Source: Aquincola agrisoli (GTDB lineage Bacteria; Pseudomonadota; Gammaproteobacteria; Burkholderiales; Burkholderiaceae_C). From it: DNA of 64,000 bases. Below are positions 53,191-62,988 of this stretch, one piece after another; positions within the stretch are counted from its first letter, which is position 1, and each line of letters opens with the position of its first letter. The stretch is taken from contig NZ_JAZIBG010000020.1 of assembly GCF_036621135.1 (NCBI RefSeq), forward strand, positions 1 through 64,000, written 5' to 3'. Under the pieces are notes generated by a model. That model saw only the letters and a list, made by a program, of their open reading frames with translations, was not told the DNA's origin and did no database searches. The position numbers were made by a program, and so were the translations under genes.

Positions 53191-54531
53191 TTACTGCGCG
53201 TCGGGCGCCGTCAGCAGCGGAATGCTGCCTTCCGAATCGGCGCCGAGCAGGCCGGTCTGGGTGTAGATGCCCAGCTTGTGGCGCGTGTCCTGGATGTCGA
53301 GGTTGCGCATCGTCAGCTGGCCGATGCGGTCGGCCGGCGTGAATGCGCCTTCCACCTTCTCCATGCTGAGGCGCTCGGGCTGGTAGGTGAGGTTGGGGCT
53401 CTCGGTGTTCATGATCGAGTAGTCGTTGCCGCGGCGCAGCTCCAGCGTGACTTCGCCGGTGACGGCGCGTGCCACCCAGCGCTGGGCCGATTCGCGCAGC
53501 ATCAGGCATTGCGGGTCGAACCAGCGGCCCTGGTAGAGCAGGCGGCCGAGCTTGCGGCCGTTCAGGCGGTACTGCTCGATCGTGTCCTCGTTGTGGATGC
53601 CGGTGACGAGCCGCTCGTAGGCGATGTGCAGCAGCGCCATGCCCGGGGCCTCGTAGATGCCGCGGCTCTTGGCCTCGATAATGCGGTTCTCGATCTGGTC
53701 GCACATGCCCAGGCCGTGGCGGCCGCCGATGCGGTTGGCCTCCTCGAACAGCGCCACCGCGTTCGGGAAGGTCATGCCGTTCAGCGCCACGGGCACGCCT
53801 TCCTCGAAGCGCACCGACACGGTCTCGGCCTTCACCGCCACGTCGTCGCGCCAGAAGGCCACGCCCATGATCGGCTTGACGATGTGCATGCCGGCGTTCA
53901 GGAACTCCAGGTCCTTCGCCTCGTGCGTGGCGCCCAGCATGTTGCTGTCGGTGGAGTAGGCCTTCTCGACGCTCATCTTGTAGTCGAAGCCGTTGGCGAT
54001 GAGGTACTCGCTCATCTCCTTGCGGCCGCCGAGCTCGTCGATGAAGGTCTGGTCGAGCCAGGGCTTGTAGATGCGCAGCGCCGGGTTGGCCAGCAGGCCG
54101 TAGCGGTAGAAGCGCTCGATGTCGTTGCCCTTGTAGGTGCTGCCGTCGCCCCAGATGTTGACGCCGTCTTCCTTCATCGCCACCACCAGCGCGGTGCCGG
54201 TCACGGCACGGCCCAGCGGCGTGGTGTTGAAGTACGTGGCGCCGCCGGTCGAGATGTGGAAGGCGCCGCACTGGATGGCGGCGATGCCTTCGGCCACGAG
54301 CTGCGGCCGGCAGTCGATCAGACGGGCGATGTCGGCGCCGTAGGCCTTGGCCTTGCGCGGGATCTCCTCGTAGTCGCTCTCGTCGGGCTGGCCGAGGTTG
54401 GCGGTGTAGGCGCAGGGAACGGCGCCCTTGGCGCGCATCCAGTGCACGGCGGCGCTGGTGTCCAGGCCACCGGAGAAGGCGATGCCGACGCGCTCGCCGG
54501 CGGGAAGGTTTTGCAGGATGGTCGCGGCCAC
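53191..54531 (-). CDS. argG: Argininosuccinate synthase
   Basis: A 446-residue enzyme joining citrulline and aspartate with ATP in arginine synthesis. The nucleotide-binding GIAFSGGLDTSAAVHWM lies near 16-32 and ISTGGATYFNTTPLGR near 93. It belongs to the long ArgG type found in E. coli. It starts with GTG (VAATILQNLP, read as Met), matching the family N-terminus MTTILKHLP. Monocistronic: its own terminator follows. Confidence 0.96.
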   Translation of the reverse strand: MAATILQNLPAGERVGIAFSGGLDTSAAVHWMRAKGAVPCAYTANLGQPDESDYEEIPRKAKAYGADIARLIDCRPQLVAEGIAAIQCGAFHISTGGATYFNTTPLGRAVTGTALVVAMKEDGVNIWGDGSTYKGNDIERFYRYGLLANPALRIYKPWLDQTFIDELGGRKEMSEYLIANGFDYKMSVEKAYSTDSNMLGATHEAKDLEFLNAGMHIVKPIMGVAFWRDDVAVKAETVSVRFEEGVPVALNGMTFPNAVALFEEANRIGGRHGLGMCDQIENRIIEAKSRGIYEAPGMALLHIAYERLVTGIHNEDTIEQYRLNGRKLGRLLYQGRWFDPQCLMLRESAQRWVARAVTGEVTLELRRGNDYSIMNTESPNLTYQPERLSMEKVEGAFTPADRIGQLTMRNLDIQDTRHKLGIYTQTGLLGADSEGSIPLLTAPDAQ

Positions 54532-54660
54532 GGTGGTGCTTTCAGGTGGGCGGGTTTGGCGGAACCCGTAAGTCTAGGCGGGAAGCGCGGCCGGACCGCT
54601 CCGCCGCAGGCCTGCAGTGCATGCGCCACCTGAAAGTTCGCCGGCCTTGGAAGATGACGC

Positions 54661-54666
54661 TATACT
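54661..54666 (+). promoter_or_regulatory. Probable -10 element of tRNA-Leu
   Basis: TATACT lies 19 bp before the mature tRNA 5' end in otherwise GC-rich sequence. No good -35 hexamer is visible at standard spacing. Confidence 0.45.
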
Positions 54667-54684
54667 CGCAGGCTTTCCTGAAGC

Positions 54685-54769
<85 letters not shown>

Positions 54770-54805
54770 GAGTTCGCAGCAACTCACTTCGGAAACGACC
54801 GGCAC

Positions 54806-54830
54806 ACGGCCTGCGCAAGCAGGCCGTTTT
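54806..54830 (+). terminator. Intrinsic terminator after tRNA-Leu
   Basis: ACGGCCTGC / GCAGGCCGT 9-bp stem with a GCAA tetraloop, followed by TTTTGCTTT. It lies 37 bp after the tRNA. Confidence 0.85.
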
Positions 54831-54846
54831 GCTTTAGGGCGCCGGC

Positions 54847-55269
54847 TCAGGGCACCTGCGGGGCGGTGAAGCCGCGGCACACGGCGGCGAGCTTGTTGCC
54901 GTCGGGGTCGCGCACGTAGGCGGCGTAGAAGTCGGGGTTGTACTGCAGGCGCAGGCCCGGTGCGCCCTCCGACGTGCCCCCATGGGCCAGCGCCTGCGCG
55001 TGGAAGGCGTCCACCTGCTGCCACGAGGTGGCGCGCAGGGCCACCATCGTGCCGTTGCCCGGCGTGGCAGGCCGGCCGTCGAACGGCGTGCACACCCACA
55101 GCGCGACCTGCACGGCACCGCGCTCGGCGTAGGTGCCCCAGCCGATCCAGCCGTCGTCGCCTTCTTCCGAGGTGTCGCAGCGCTGCAGGCCGAGCGCGCC
55201 GAGAGCCGCGTCGTAGAAGGCGGTGGCCCGGTCGATGTCGCGGGTGCCGAGGCAGACGTAGGTGAACAT
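54847..55269 (-). CDS. VOC/glyoxalase-fold protein
   Basis: A 140-residue vicinal-oxygen-chelate protein: MFTYVCLGTRDIDRATAFYDAALGALG at the start and the closing YVRDPDGNKLAAVCRG typical of glyoxalase/bleomycin-resistance-like folds. Substrate unknown. It converges on the tRNA-Leu terminator. Confidence 0.85.
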   Translation of the reverse strand: MFTYVCLGTRDIDRATAFYDAALGALGLQRCDTSEEGDDGWIGWGTYAERGAVQVALWVCTPFDGRPATPGNGTMVALRATSWQQVDAFHAQALAHGGTSEGAPGLRLQYNPDFYAAYVRDPDGNKLAAVCRGFTAPQVP

Positions 55270-55386
55270 GGCAGCAGGCCTCCGGGGTCGCGGATGCGCG
55301 GACTGTAGGCCGCACCGGGCTGCAAGGGACGCAGAAGGGACGCCCGCTTCCTAAGCTGGTCTCGCATCTTCCAAAGGAGACCCCCG

Positions 55387-56769
55387 ATGCACACCGACAC
55401 CCTGACCCTGGACGCCGGCCATGTGGGCGCTGCACGGCAGCAGCCGCGGCGCACCGCCCGCTTCGATGCGCGCGGCTGCCCCGTCTCGGCGCGCTCGCAG
55501 GCCGCGATCGACCATGCCGAGCAGGCGCAATGGCACATGCTCTCGTACTGCGGCGACGCGCTGCAGCCGCTCGACGCGGCCATCGAGGCGGATCCGCTCT
55601 GGGCCCTGCCGCACGTGATGAAGGCCAACCTGATGGCCTGCTCGTCCGAGTACGGCCTGGGCCAGCTCGGCCTGGCCAGCCTGGCCGCCGCCGAAGCGCT
55701 GGCCGGCGGCGCCAACGAGCGCGAGCGCGCCCACATCGCGGCGACCCGGCTGTGCCTGCAGGGCCACTGGGCACAGGCCTGCGAGGCCTGGGAGCGCATC
55801 CTGCTCCAGCATCCGCAGGACATCGCCGCGCTCTCCGCCGCCCACATCTTCGACTTCTGCCGCGGCGACGCGCGCAACCTGCAGCGGCGCGTGACGCGGG
55901 TGCTGCCGCAGTGGTCGCACGACATGCCGCTGTACGGCTTCGTGCTGGGCCTGCACGCCTTCGGCCTCGAGGAGAACAACCACCATGCGCAGGCGCAGGA
56001 GGCCGCGCTGGCCGCACTGGCGATCGAGCGACGCGACTGCTGGGCGGTGCATGCCATCGCGCATGTGCACGAGATGCGCGGCGAATATGCCCAGGGCGCC
56101 GCGTTCCTGCGCGCACGCACGCCGGACTGGGCGCCCGACAACGGCTTCGCCTTCCACAACTGGTGGCACCTCGCGCTGTTCCACCTCGAGCAGATGGACA
56201 CCGCCGCGGTGCTTGAGCTGTTCGACCGCCACATCGGGCCCGGCACGCAGCAGGACCTGCAGCGCATCGATGCCACCGCCATGCTGTGGCGGCTGAAGCT
56301 GCTCGGCGTCGACGTCGGCCGGCGCTTCGAGGCCGCCGCGCAGGCCTGGCCGCAGCAGCCGCCGGCGATCGGGCACTACGCCTTCACCGACATGCACGTG
56401 CTGCTGGCGCTGCTCGGCGCCGGCCGCATCGACGAGGCCGGGCAGGTGCTGGAGGCGGTGCGGCGCAAGGCCGGCGAGCGCAGCACCATGGGCACGATGG
56501 CCGCCGAGGTGGGCGTGCCGCTGCTGCAGGCGCTGATGGACCACGGCCGCGGGCGCCACGCCCAGGCGGCGCAGGCGCTGTGGGCGCTGCGCGATGGCCT
56601 GCACCGCTTCGGCGGCAGCCATGCGCAGCGCGACCTCCTCGACCTGACGCTGATGGACGCCGCGCTGCGCGGCGGGGAGCGCCGGCTGGCGCGCCACCTG
56701 ATGAACGAGCGGCTGCCGGCCAAGGCGCAGTCACCGCTGACTCAGCACTGGGCGGGCCGCATCGGCTGA
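55387..56769 (+). CDS. Tetratricopeptide-repeat protein (TTC38-like)
   Basis: A 460-residue soluble protein of repeated helix pairs. Landmarks include HVMKANLMACSSEYG, ERAHIAATRLCLQGHW-QACEAWERIL, LYGFVLGLHAFGLEENN, WAVHAIAHVHEMRGEYAQG and the WHLALFHLE motif seen in TTC38-type proteins. Function unknown; usually a scaffold. CAAAGGAGAC precedes the ATG. Its end overlaps the convergent SARP-hydrolase gene by 28 bp. Confidence 0.82.
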   Translation: MHTDTLTLDAGHVGAARQQPRRTARFDARGCPVSARSQAAIDHAEQAQWHMLSYCGDALQPLDAAIEADPLWALPHVMKANLMACSSEYGLGQLGLASLAAAEALAGGANERERAHIAATRLCLQGHWAQACEAWERILLQHPQDIAALSAAHIFDFCRGDARNLQRRVTRVLPQWSHDMPLYGFVLGLHAFGLEENNHHAQAQEAALAALAIERRDCWAVHAIAHVHEMRGEYAQGAAFLRARTPDWAPDNGFAFHNWWHLALFHLEQMDTAAVLELFDRHIGPGTQQDLQRIDATAMLWRLKLLGVDVGRRFEAAAQAWPQQPPAIGHYAFTDMHVLLALLGAGRIDEAGQVLEAVRRKAGERSTMGTMAAEVGVPLLQALMDHGRGRHAQAAQALWALRDGLHRFGGSHAQRDLLDLTLMDAALRGGERRLARHLMNERLPAKAQSPLTQHWAGRIG

Positions 56770-58418
56770 TCACCATCGGCCGCGGCGGCGGCGGCAGGCG
56801 TGCGCTGCCGGTCGATGAAGGCCTCGATCGCCGCCATCACCGCATCGCTGTTGCTGCCGTGCCAGAACAGGTGGTCGGCGCCGTCGAGCATCACGAGCTC
56901 GGCACCGGGCAGCTGCTCGGCCAGGTAGCGGCCGGCGCCGGCGCGCACGATGCTGTCGTGCTCGCGCTGCACCACCAGCGCGGGCACGCGCAGCGCCGGC
57001 AGCCGGTGGCGCACGTCGACCGCATGCACCGTGCGCAGCAGGCCGGGCAGGCCGTTCGGCGAGGTCGAGTGCTGCAGCGTGCGGGTCCACCAGGCACGCA
57101 CGACCGGATCACCGGCCACGCTGGGCGCGAACAGCTCCAGGCTGGTCGGGCCGCCCCAGCCGGCCTGCAGCTGCCGGATCCAGGTCTCCATCGCGGCCTC
57201 GTCGACGGCCCAGGGGTAGTCGGGCGCCCAGGCGCCGCGCACGTTGACGCCGCACAGGATCAATCCCAGCACCCGCTCGGGGTGCCGCGCGGCGATCTCG
57301 ATGCCTGCCGAGCCGCAGGTCGACGAGCACAGCAGCCACGCGCGCTGCAGCCCGGCGGCCTGCATCACGGCCAGCACATCCTCAACCGCGGCTTCGGGCG
57401 TATGGGGTACGCCGACACGCTCCGACAGCCCGGTGCCGCGCCGGTCCAGCAGCACCAGGCGGCACCGGCGCGCCAGGCGGTCGATGGTGGCGCGCATGCG
57501 TGGCTCCTCCAGCGCCGTCTCGATGTGCGACCAGGCCTCGGGCACCCAGACCATCGCCTCGGGCCCGCTGCCCAGCGTGGCGTAGGCGATGGCGGCGCCG
57601 CCCACCTGGGCGTACCGCACCGCGGGCGCCGCCGGCGCGGCCGGCGGGGGCGGGGTGCCCTGCAGCGCCTTGACGGCGAGGGCATAGGCGGCCTCGACGG
57701 CGGCGGAAGGCCGCATCCCGAACTCCTCGCGCATCAGGCTGGCGCACTGTGCATAGGCCGCCTCGAGCGAAGCCCCCTGGCCGAGCCGGCCCAGCGATTC
57801 GAGCAGCAGGGCGTGGCCGGTGTCCGCGAAGCCGTCGATCTCCAGCAGGCGGCGCGACGCGGCCAGCGCGGTGTCGGCGTCGCCGAGCGCGAGCTGGCGC
57901 TGCGCGAGCCGCTGCAGCGCCCGCAGCATCAGCTGCCCATGCTCCTGGCGGCGGGCCGCCAGCCATGCCTCGAAGGTGTCGGCCTCGAGCTGGAAGCCGG
58001 CCAGCAGCGTGTGGGTCGACGGCCCCAGCAGGGGCGTGCCGTCGACCCGTGCACCGTCGTCGGGAGCGAGCACGCCGAACGCGATGCGACGGGTCTGCGC
58101 CAGGTCGACCACCGGCGGCGCCGGCTCGGTGGCCAGGCCGAGGGTGTCGGCATCGCCCGAGACCAGCTCCAGCCCGGCGATGCCGTTGACCTGGTGCACC
58201 AGCCGGCGCAGCCGCGTTCGGCCGACGCCGCCCTCCGCTTCGGGCCACAGCAGGTGGGCGGCGTGGGTGCGCGACACCCTGCGGCCGGCATCCCCCAGGC
58301 ACGCCAGCAGCGCCCACGCGCGCTTCAACTGCAGCGGGACCGGTCGGCCGTCGACCAGCAACTGCGGATAGGCGTGGAGCCGGAGTTGGATGGCCGGCGG
58401 GCGGGGCATCGGGGGCAT
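56742..58418 (-). CDS. SARP/BTAD-like domain fused to an alpha/beta hydrolase
   Basis: A 558-residue protein. Residues about 10-95 resemble the winged-helix DNA-binding domain of SARP/OmpR-type activators (VDGRPVPLQLKRAWALLACL, then LWPEAEGGVGRTRLRRLVHQV). About 140-250 is a BTAD-like helical domain. About 268-550 is an alpha/beta hydrolase with RGTGLSERV, a nucleophile-elbow position reading CSSTCG (Ser366) instead of GxSxG, a late Asp in REHDSIV and His in GADHLFW. It may be a ligand-sensing regulator or a hydrolase tethered to DNA. Start uncertain: ATG 58418 or 58409. Confidence 0.75.
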   Translation of the reverse strand: MPPMPRPPAIQLRLHAYPQLLVDGRPVPLQLKRAWALLACLGDAGRRVSRTHAAHLLWPEAEGGVGRTRLRRLVHQVNGIAGLELVSGDADTLGLATEPAPPVVDLAQTRRIAFGVLAPDDGARVDGTPLLGPSTHTLLAGFQLEADTFEAWLAARRQEHGQLMLRALQRLAQRQLALGDADTALAASRRLLEIDGFADTGHALLLESLGRLGQGASLEAAYAQCASLMREEFGMRPSAAVEAAYALAVKALQGTPPPPAAPAAPAVRYAQVGGAAIAYATLGSGPEAMVWVPEAWSHIETALEEPRMRATIDRLARRCRLVLLDRRGTGLSERVGVPHTPEAAVEDVLAVMQAAGLQRAWLLCSSTCGSAGIEIAARHPERVLGLILCGVNVRGAWAPDYPWAVDEAAMETWIRQLQAGWGGPTSLELFAPSVAGDPVVRAWWTRTLQHSTSPNGLPGLLRTVHAVDVRHRLPALRVPALVVQREHDSIVRAGAGRYLAEQLPGAELVMLDGADHLFWHGSNSDAVMAAIEAFIDRQRTPAAAAAADGDQPMRPAQC

Positions 58419-58571
58419 GGTGTGGCGGGTCGGGCGGATGCCTGTTGCGCTGGGGGATCCGGGCGCCGTGGGTCCGAGGCCAAACAACAATAGTGCACCG
58501 GCGGCCGCAGGCCCAATGAAGCCGCGCAGGTCTCGGTGGCGCAGCGCGGCGCGGCAAGCGGGCGCCGGATT

Positions 58572-58922
<351 letters not shown>

Positions 58923-59067
58923 GGGGCACCTCGTTCCAGGGCGCGGCCAGTGTCACCAACTCCGCCCTCGTTGTCGCCCGCCCGGTGGTGTCCAGCCGGT
59001 GGAAGACCGATTCGGCCTTCGTCGTTGGCAGCGGGAAGCGTGGAGGGCGGTGGGGATCGCCGTGCTG

Positions 59068-60057
59068 TCAGCCCGCGGCCGCCTCGGCAGCCTGCTTCGG
59101 CAACCGCGCCTCCATCACCAGGTGCATCACGATCGCCAGCGCCAGCGGCGCGAGGTAGTACATCGCCCGGTAGGTCAGCAGCGCGCCCAGCAGCTCGCCC
59201 TGCGGCACGCGGCCCGCGAGCAGGGCGGCGAACACCGCCTCCAGCACGCCCAGCCCCGCCGGCACGTGGGTGATGACGCCGGCGATGGCGGCCACCAGCA
59301 GCACGCCCAGCACGGTGGGGTAGTCGACGCGCTGCTGCAGCAGCACGAAGACCATGCCGCCCATCAGCATCCAGTTGGTGCACGACATCGCCACCTGCAG
59401 CAGGGCCATGCGCCCGCCCGGCAGCGGCAGCTCGTGGCCGCGCAGCGACAGCGTGCGCCGCTTCGAGGTGAAGCACATCGCCAGGTACGCCAGCGCCGCG
59501 AGGATGAGCACCCCGCCCAGCACCTGCAGCGAATGGCCGGCCAGCCGCCAGTCGTCGGGCAGGTCGAGCGGGCGCAGCAGGAAGATGCCGCCGGCCAGCA
59601 GCAGGTAGCCGAGCCAGTTGGTCAGCATGCTGATGCCCACGATCTGGGCGATGCAGGGGGCGTCCAGCCCCAGCCGCGAATAGAGCCGGAAGCGGAACGC
59701 CAGCCCGCCGACGAGCGAGCCGAAGTTCAAGTTGAACACGTAGCTCACGAAGGTGGTCGCCATCACGCGGGGCGCGCCGAGCGTGTGGCCGGTGTAGCGC
59801 CGCCCGAGCAGGTCGAAGGTGGCGTACAGCAGGTGGCTGAGCGCGCCCAGCAGCCCTGCGATGGCCAGCGTGTGCGCCGGCTGGTTGCGGGCTGCTTCCC
59901 AGACCTCGCCCCACTCGACCGTGCGCGCCTGCTTGACGATCAGCCAGGCGACGAGCAGGAAGAAGGTGGTGGTCGCGAGGCGCTTGGCCCAGGGCCACCA
60001 GGGGCGTGTCGTGATGCCCTTGCGCGGGGCCTGCGCGGAAGCGAGGGTGCTGGCCAC
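59068..60057 (-). CDS. ybhN: YbhN-like integral membrane protein (LPG-synthase TM family)
   Basis: A 329-residue protein with about eight membrane segments and the UPF0104/LPG_synthase_TM landmarks FVSYVFNLNFGSLVGGLAFRFRLYSRLG and ITHVPAGLGVLEAVF. GTG start, 8 bp after clsB. The order ybhP-clsB-ybhN matches E. coli, which supports the name and a role linked to cardiolipin or membrane lipids (inference). Confidence 0.87.
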   Translation of the reverse strand: MASTLASAQAPRKGITTRPWWPWAKRLATTTFFLLVAWLIVKQARTVEWGEVWEAARNQPAHTLAIAGLLGALSHLLYATFDLLGRRYTGHTLGAPRVMATTFVSYVFNLNFGSLVGGLAFRFRLYSRLGLDAPCIAQIVGISMLTNWLGYLLLAGGIFLLRPLDLPDDWRLAGHSLQVLGGVLILAALAYLAMCFTSKRRTLSLRGHELPLPGGRMALLQVAMSCTNWMLMGGMVFVLLQQRVDYPTVLGVLLVAAIAGVITHVPAGLGVLEAVFAALLAGRVPQGELLGALLTYRAMYYLAPLALAIVMHLVMEARLPKQAAEAAAG

Positions 60058-60065
60058 GGCCGCCC

Positions 60066-61253
60066 TTACAGCCGCTGCGCGGCCACGGCCGGGCGGGTGA
60101 GCTGCGGCAGCATCGGCGCCCACCGCGGAAAGTGCCGCAGGAAGTGGAAGACGAAGTAGCTGCGCGCCATCGACCACAGGCCGGGCGGGTCGATCTGCGT
60201 CGCGTCGATCTCCTTGCAGGCGTTGTCCATCAGGTACTGCAGCCGCTCGCGCAGCACGGCGTTGAAGCTGCCGTCGCGGATGACGACGTTGGCCTCCAGG
60301 TTCAGCGACAGGCTCAGCGGATCGAGGTTGCTCGACCCGACGGTGGACCATTCGTCGTCCACCAGCGCCACCTTGCCGTGCAGCGGCCGTTCGCAGTACT
60401 CGAAGATGCGCACGCCCGCCTTCAGCAGGTGGGCGTAGAGCGTGGAGGCCGCCGCCTTCGCGATCGGCATATCGGGCTCGCCCTGCAGGATCAGCACCAC
60501 CTCCACGCCGCGGCGCGCCGCACGCCGCAGTTCGCGGATGAAGCGGTAGCCGGGGAAGAAATAGGCGTTGGCGATCACCACGCGTTCGCGTGCCGAGCGG
60601 ATCGCCGCCCGGTAGTGGCGCTCGATGTCGGTGCGGTGGTCGCGGTTGTCGCGGGTGATGAAGATGGCCTGGGCATCACCGGCGGCGGGCAGGTCCTTGG
60701 CGGCGGCGGGCAGCCGGCGCCGCAGCCAGCGTCGGCTGGGCTGCACCACGCGCGCGGCGGCCTTGGTGAAGGCATGGATGTGGCCGACGATCGGGCCCTC
60801 GATCTCCACCGCGTAGTCCTGCTTGGCCTCGGGGCCGAAGTCCTTCAGGTGGTCGGCCGAGTAGTTGATGCCGCCGACGAATGCGAGCGTGCCGTCGATC
60901 ACCACGATCTTGCGGTGCATGCGGCGCAGCATGTTGGGCCGCCAGCCGAGGATCGACGGCGCCGGGTCGAACACCTGCAGGCGCACGCCGGCATCGGCGA
61001 GCGGCTGGGTGAACGAAGGGGGCAGGTCCGGCGAGCCGAAGCCGTCGACCAGCAGGTTGACCGTCGCGCCGCGCCGGGCCGCCGCCAGCATCGCCGCATG
61101 CAGCTGCTGGCCGACCTTGTCGTCGAACAGGATGAAGGTCTCGATGTAGACCTCCTCGCGCGCCGCGGCGATGGCTTCGAACACCCGCGGGTAGTAGGCC
61201 TCGCCGTTCTCCAGCAGCGAGAAGCGGTTGCCGCCGACCCAGCGCCCGCTCAC
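60066..61253 (-). CDS. clsB: Cardiolipin synthase B
   Basis: A 395-residue phospholipase-D superfamily enzyme with two HKD motifs: HRKIVVIDGTLAFVGGINY near 118 and HGKVALVDDEWSTVGSSNLD near 303. ClsB condenses phosphatidylglycerol to cardiolipin or related lipids at the inner membrane. It begins with GTG overlapping the ybhP stop (GTGA), giving translational coupling. Confidence 0.92.
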   Translation of the reverse strand: MSGRWVGGNRFSLLENGEAYYPRVFEAIAAAREEVYIETFILFDDKVGQQLHAAMLAAARRGATVNLLVDGFGSPDLPPSFTQPLADAGVRLQVFDPAPSILGWRPNMLRRMHRKIVVIDGTLAFVGGINYSADHLKDFGPEAKQDYAVEIEGPIVGHIHAFTKAAARVVQPSRRWLRRRLPAAAKDLPAAGDAQAIFITRDNRDHRTDIERHYRAAIRSARERVVIANAYFFPGYRFIRELRRAARRGVEVVLILQGEPDMPIAKAAASTLYAHLLKAGVRIFEYCERPLHGKVALVDDEWSTVGSSNLDPLSLSLNLEANVVIRDGSFNAVLRERLQYLMDNACKEIDATQIDPPGLWSMARSYFVFHFLRHFPRWAPMLPQLTRPAVAAQRL

Positions 61254-62059
61254 AGCGAGATCTCCGCGGCGAGGGGGGCGTGGTCCGACAGGTGCGCCCA
61301 CGGCTTGCGCGGCAGCGCGATCGGCGCATGCACCGTCGCATTGCGCACGTAGATGCGGTCGAGCTGCAGCAGCGGGAACGGAGCCGGGAAGCTCCGGGCC
61401 GAGCTGCCGTGGGCGTGCTGGAACACCTCGCGCAGGCCCTCCCGCGCCAGGATGGTGTGGGCGCGCACGCGCCAGTCGTTGAAGTCGCCGGCCACCACCA
61501 CCGGCGCGTCGGCCGGGATCTCGCGCTGCATCAGCTGGCACAGCAGCTGCAACTGCTTGCGCCGGTGCCGCTCCTGCAGGCCCAGGTGCACGCAGATGGC
61601 ATGCAGCTTGCCGTTGCCGTTGGGCAGGCGCAGCACGCAGTGCAGCAGGCCGCGCTTCTCGGGGCCGGCGATCGACACGTCCAGGTTCTCGTAATGCTCG
61701 ATCGGGTACTTGGAGAGCACCGCATTGCCATGGTGGCCGTGCGGATAGACCGCGTTGCGGCCGTAGGCGAACTCGGGCCAGATCTCGTCGGCCAGGAACT
61801 CGTAGTGCGGCGCCTCGGGCCAGCCGGGCCAGCGCGCCGAATGGTGCGCGTGCGTGCCCAGCACCTCCTGCAGGAAGACCACGTCCGCGCCCACCGAGCG
61901 CACCGCCTCCCGCAGCTCGTGCAGGATGAAGCGGCGGTTGAAGAACGTGAAACCCTTGTGTGTGTTGACCGTCAGCACACGCACCTTGGGCGTGGCAGCG
62001 GGTTCAGCGGGCGCCGCGGGGGCGGAGGCGGGGCGCGTCGGTGCTTCGGCGATGACCAT
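61250..62059 (-). CDS. ybhP: Endonuclease/exonuclease/phosphatase family protein, YbhP-like
   Basis: A 269-residue EEP-fold protein after an Ala/Pro-rich leader: LTVNTHKGFTFFNRRF near 29, VFLQEVLG near 60, GNAVLSKYPI near 111, VVAGDFNDW near 190 and LSDHAPLAAEI at the end, covering the metal and catalytic residues of this fold. It probably cleaves phosphodiesters; a lipid-related substrate fits the operon. First gene of the ybhP-clsB-ybhN set. Confidence 0.88.
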   Translation of the reverse strand: MVIAEAPTRPASAPAAPAEPAATPKVRVLTVNTHKGFTFFNRRFILHELREAVRSVGADVVFLQEVLGTHAHHSARWPGWPEAPHYEFLADEIWPEFAYGRNAVYPHGHHGNAVLSKYPIEHYENLDVSIAGPEKRGLLHCVLRLPNGNGKLHAICVHLGLQERHRRKQLQLLCQLMQREIPADAPVVVAGDFNDWRVRAHTILAREGLREVFQHAHGSSARSFPAPFPLLQLDRIYVRNATVHAPIALPRKPWAHLSDHAPLAAEISL

Positions 62060-62160
62060 GCCGCCGATTTGATCCAAGCACGCCGCCCGGCGCTGTAGGA
62101 AAGCGCCCCGCCCGGTCGTGGCGAAGCGCCGATGTCGCCTCGGGGCCGGAGGCCCGCCGC

Positions 62161-62829
62161 TTATTCCGCCGTGGCCGCGGCCGCGGCCACGAGCGGCGCG
62201 GGCGGCAGCACCGTGTCCAGCGGCCGGCTCTCCGGCAGCACGTACACCACGCTGCGGCTGCGGCCGAGGTGCGGGGCGATCACGGCTTCGTAGAAGGGCT
62301 CGGGCACGACCACGCAGCCCAGCGAGATGCGGCGGTCCTTCAGCCGGGGCGAGGCCAGGCGCTGGGCGCGGCGCTCCCGCGAGGGGCCGGGGCGCAGCCG
62401 GTGGATCGCCAGCGCCGCGCCGTAGTCGAGCCAGACGATGGGCTCGCCGCTGAGGTTGCGGCCGGGCTCGGCCTCGAAGCGGCCGGCCGGGGTGGTGCGT
62501 TCGGCGGGCTGCACGGCGCCGATTTGGGCCCGCCGGCCGACGCCGGGCGTGCTGTCGTCGCCGGGCGCGAGGCCGAGCAGCACCGGCGTGCGGCCCACTT
62601 CGTGGCCCTGGGCGTCGAAGACGGTGATGACGGCCTCGCGCTTGTCGACGATCGCGAAAGGCAGGCCGCGGTGGTCGGCCGTCGCGACGATCTGGCGCCA
62701 GGCCTGGTCGATGTCCGCCGACGCGCGGGCCGCCGGGGGCGCCAGGGCTGCGGCGGCGAGGAGGCCGGCCAGCAGCAGACGGAAGGGGAGAAGGAGTTTG
62801 CGGAGGGAGGGGCGACGGAGCACGGACAT
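62161..62829 (-). CDS. L,D-transpeptidase-family protein 1
   Basis: A 222-residue exported protein: signal segment LLLAGLLAAAALAPPAARAS, then a YkuD-like domain with AIHRL (His143) and RRISLGCVVVP (Ser169, Cys172), the catalytic Cys motif. Such enzymes cross-link peptidoglycan at meso-diaminopimelate or attach lipoproteins. It is a paralogue of the next gene leftward of the window end; residues after the Cys differ (VVV instead of INV). Confidence 0.82.
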   Translation of the reverse strand: MSVLRRPSLRKLLLPFRLLLAGLLAAAALAPPAARASADIDQAWRQIVATADHRGLPFAIVDKREAVITVFDAQGHEVGRTPVLLGLAPGDDSTPGVGRRAQIGAVQPAERTTPAGRFEAEPGRNLSGEPIVWLDYGAALAIHRLRPGPSRERRAQRLASPRLKDRRISLGCVVVPEPFYEAVIAPHLGRSRSVVYVLPESRPLDTVLPPAPLVAAAAATAE

Positions 62830-62988
62830 CGGGCCTTCCAGGCGGGGTACTGCGAACGGCAGTGCGCGAGGACAGGCTGCCGGTGCAGATGGTAGCCAGC
62901 GAAAGGGCCGAAATTGCGGCAAAAAGGGGCTGAGACGCCGTCCTGTTGGTAACAGTGACGGGCGGGGCGCGGGTGGAGGGCGGCTCTG

